Shown piece after piece: positions 13,968 to 14,021 of a stretch of 14,021 nt of DNA. Source of the DNA: Avisuccinivibrio sp964424565 (GTDB lineage: Bacteria > Pseudomonadota > Gammaproteobacteria > Enterobacterales > Succinivibrionaceae); assembly GCA_964424565.1 (NCBI GenBank), contig CAYRIZ010000053.1, positions 1 through 14,021 of the forward strand, in the 5' to 3' direction. The notes under the pieces were generated by a model, which made no database searches, was not told where the DNA came from, and worked only from the letters and a program-made list of their open reading frames with translations. The translations under genes and the position numbers were made by a program. Every line of letters starts with the position of its first letter. Position 1 is the first letter of the stretch.

Positions 13968-14021
13968 CTCGACTTTCGGGATTAAATTTCCCGGTTAAAC
14001 CCACTTCCAGCAAGGGGTTGA
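13968..14021. repeat. Terminal inverted repeat, right copy
   Basis: Inverted partner of 1-52. It holds the CTCGACTTTCGGGAT block (13968-13982), a 13-nt variable spacer and the 24-bp block at 13996-14019. The conserved CTCGACTTTCGGGAT edge faces the window's unique sequence at both ends, as expected if the tips of two element copies lie here and their bodies are outside. Confidence 0.7.

Noticed and set aside
1..14021. Composite transposon spanning the window
   Set aside because: The interior carries infA, fabB, icd and mnmA with conserved chromosomal order, and no transposase. Contig ends in a repeated element explain the repeats more simply.

Overview
The window reads as chromosomal DNA from a gammaproteobacterium. 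FabB, IF-1, isocitrate dehydrogenase, RsuA, NudJ and MnmA all align closely, without long gaps, to the Escherichia coli proteins as I remember them. The divergent icd / nudJ-mnmA order also resembles the enterobacterial one. An anaerobic gut lineage such as Succinivibrionaceae is possible, but this is only a guess. Twelve protein genes are supported. I see no tRNA, rRNA, CRISPR array or intact mobile element.

Layout: (1) 1-52 and 13968-14019 are copies of one ~52-bp repeat in inverted orientation, at the very ends of the window. They look like ends of a repeated element at which a contig broke. (2) 701-2143 is a short-form CstA peptide/pyruvate-type transporter. A bidirectional terminator separates it from a convergent maltose/galactoside O-acetyltransferase-like gene (2228-2824, minus). 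(3) 2985-3923 is a patatin-like phospholipase, divergent from the acetyltransferase. The shared intergenic region carries two TTTTGCAAAA-core palindromes. (4) 4103-7945 holds a co-directional trio: a secreted retropepsin-like protease with a coiled coil, a 7-TM protein with a degenerate periplasmic transglutaminase-like domain, and an ATP-grasp ligase. This recurrent but functionally obscure module is the best candidate for an unusual system. (5) 7977-9967 (minus) is fabB followed by rsuA. (6) 10255-10473 is infA. (7) 10731-11996 (minus) is icd. (8) 12207-13886 is nudJ-mnmA.

Two observations beyond annotation stand out. First, the isocitrate dehydrogenase has lost the residues that bind the NADP 2'-phosphate in the E. 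coli enzyme and carries Ile and Ala at two positions typical of NAD-dependent enzymes, so it is probably NAD-linked. Second, isoleucine codon choice depends on the next base: in cstA, by hand count, ATA is used for about 14 of 21 Ile codons followed by G but only about 2 of 33 followed by another base.

The housekeeping genes serve fatty acid elongation (fabB), 16S rRNA pseudouridylation (rsuA), translation initiation (infA), the TCA branch to 2-oxoglutarate (icd) and tRNA thiolation (mnmA). The trio probably acts in or across the inner membrane, with ligase chemistry in the cytosol and proteolysis in the periplasm; that division is inference from topology.
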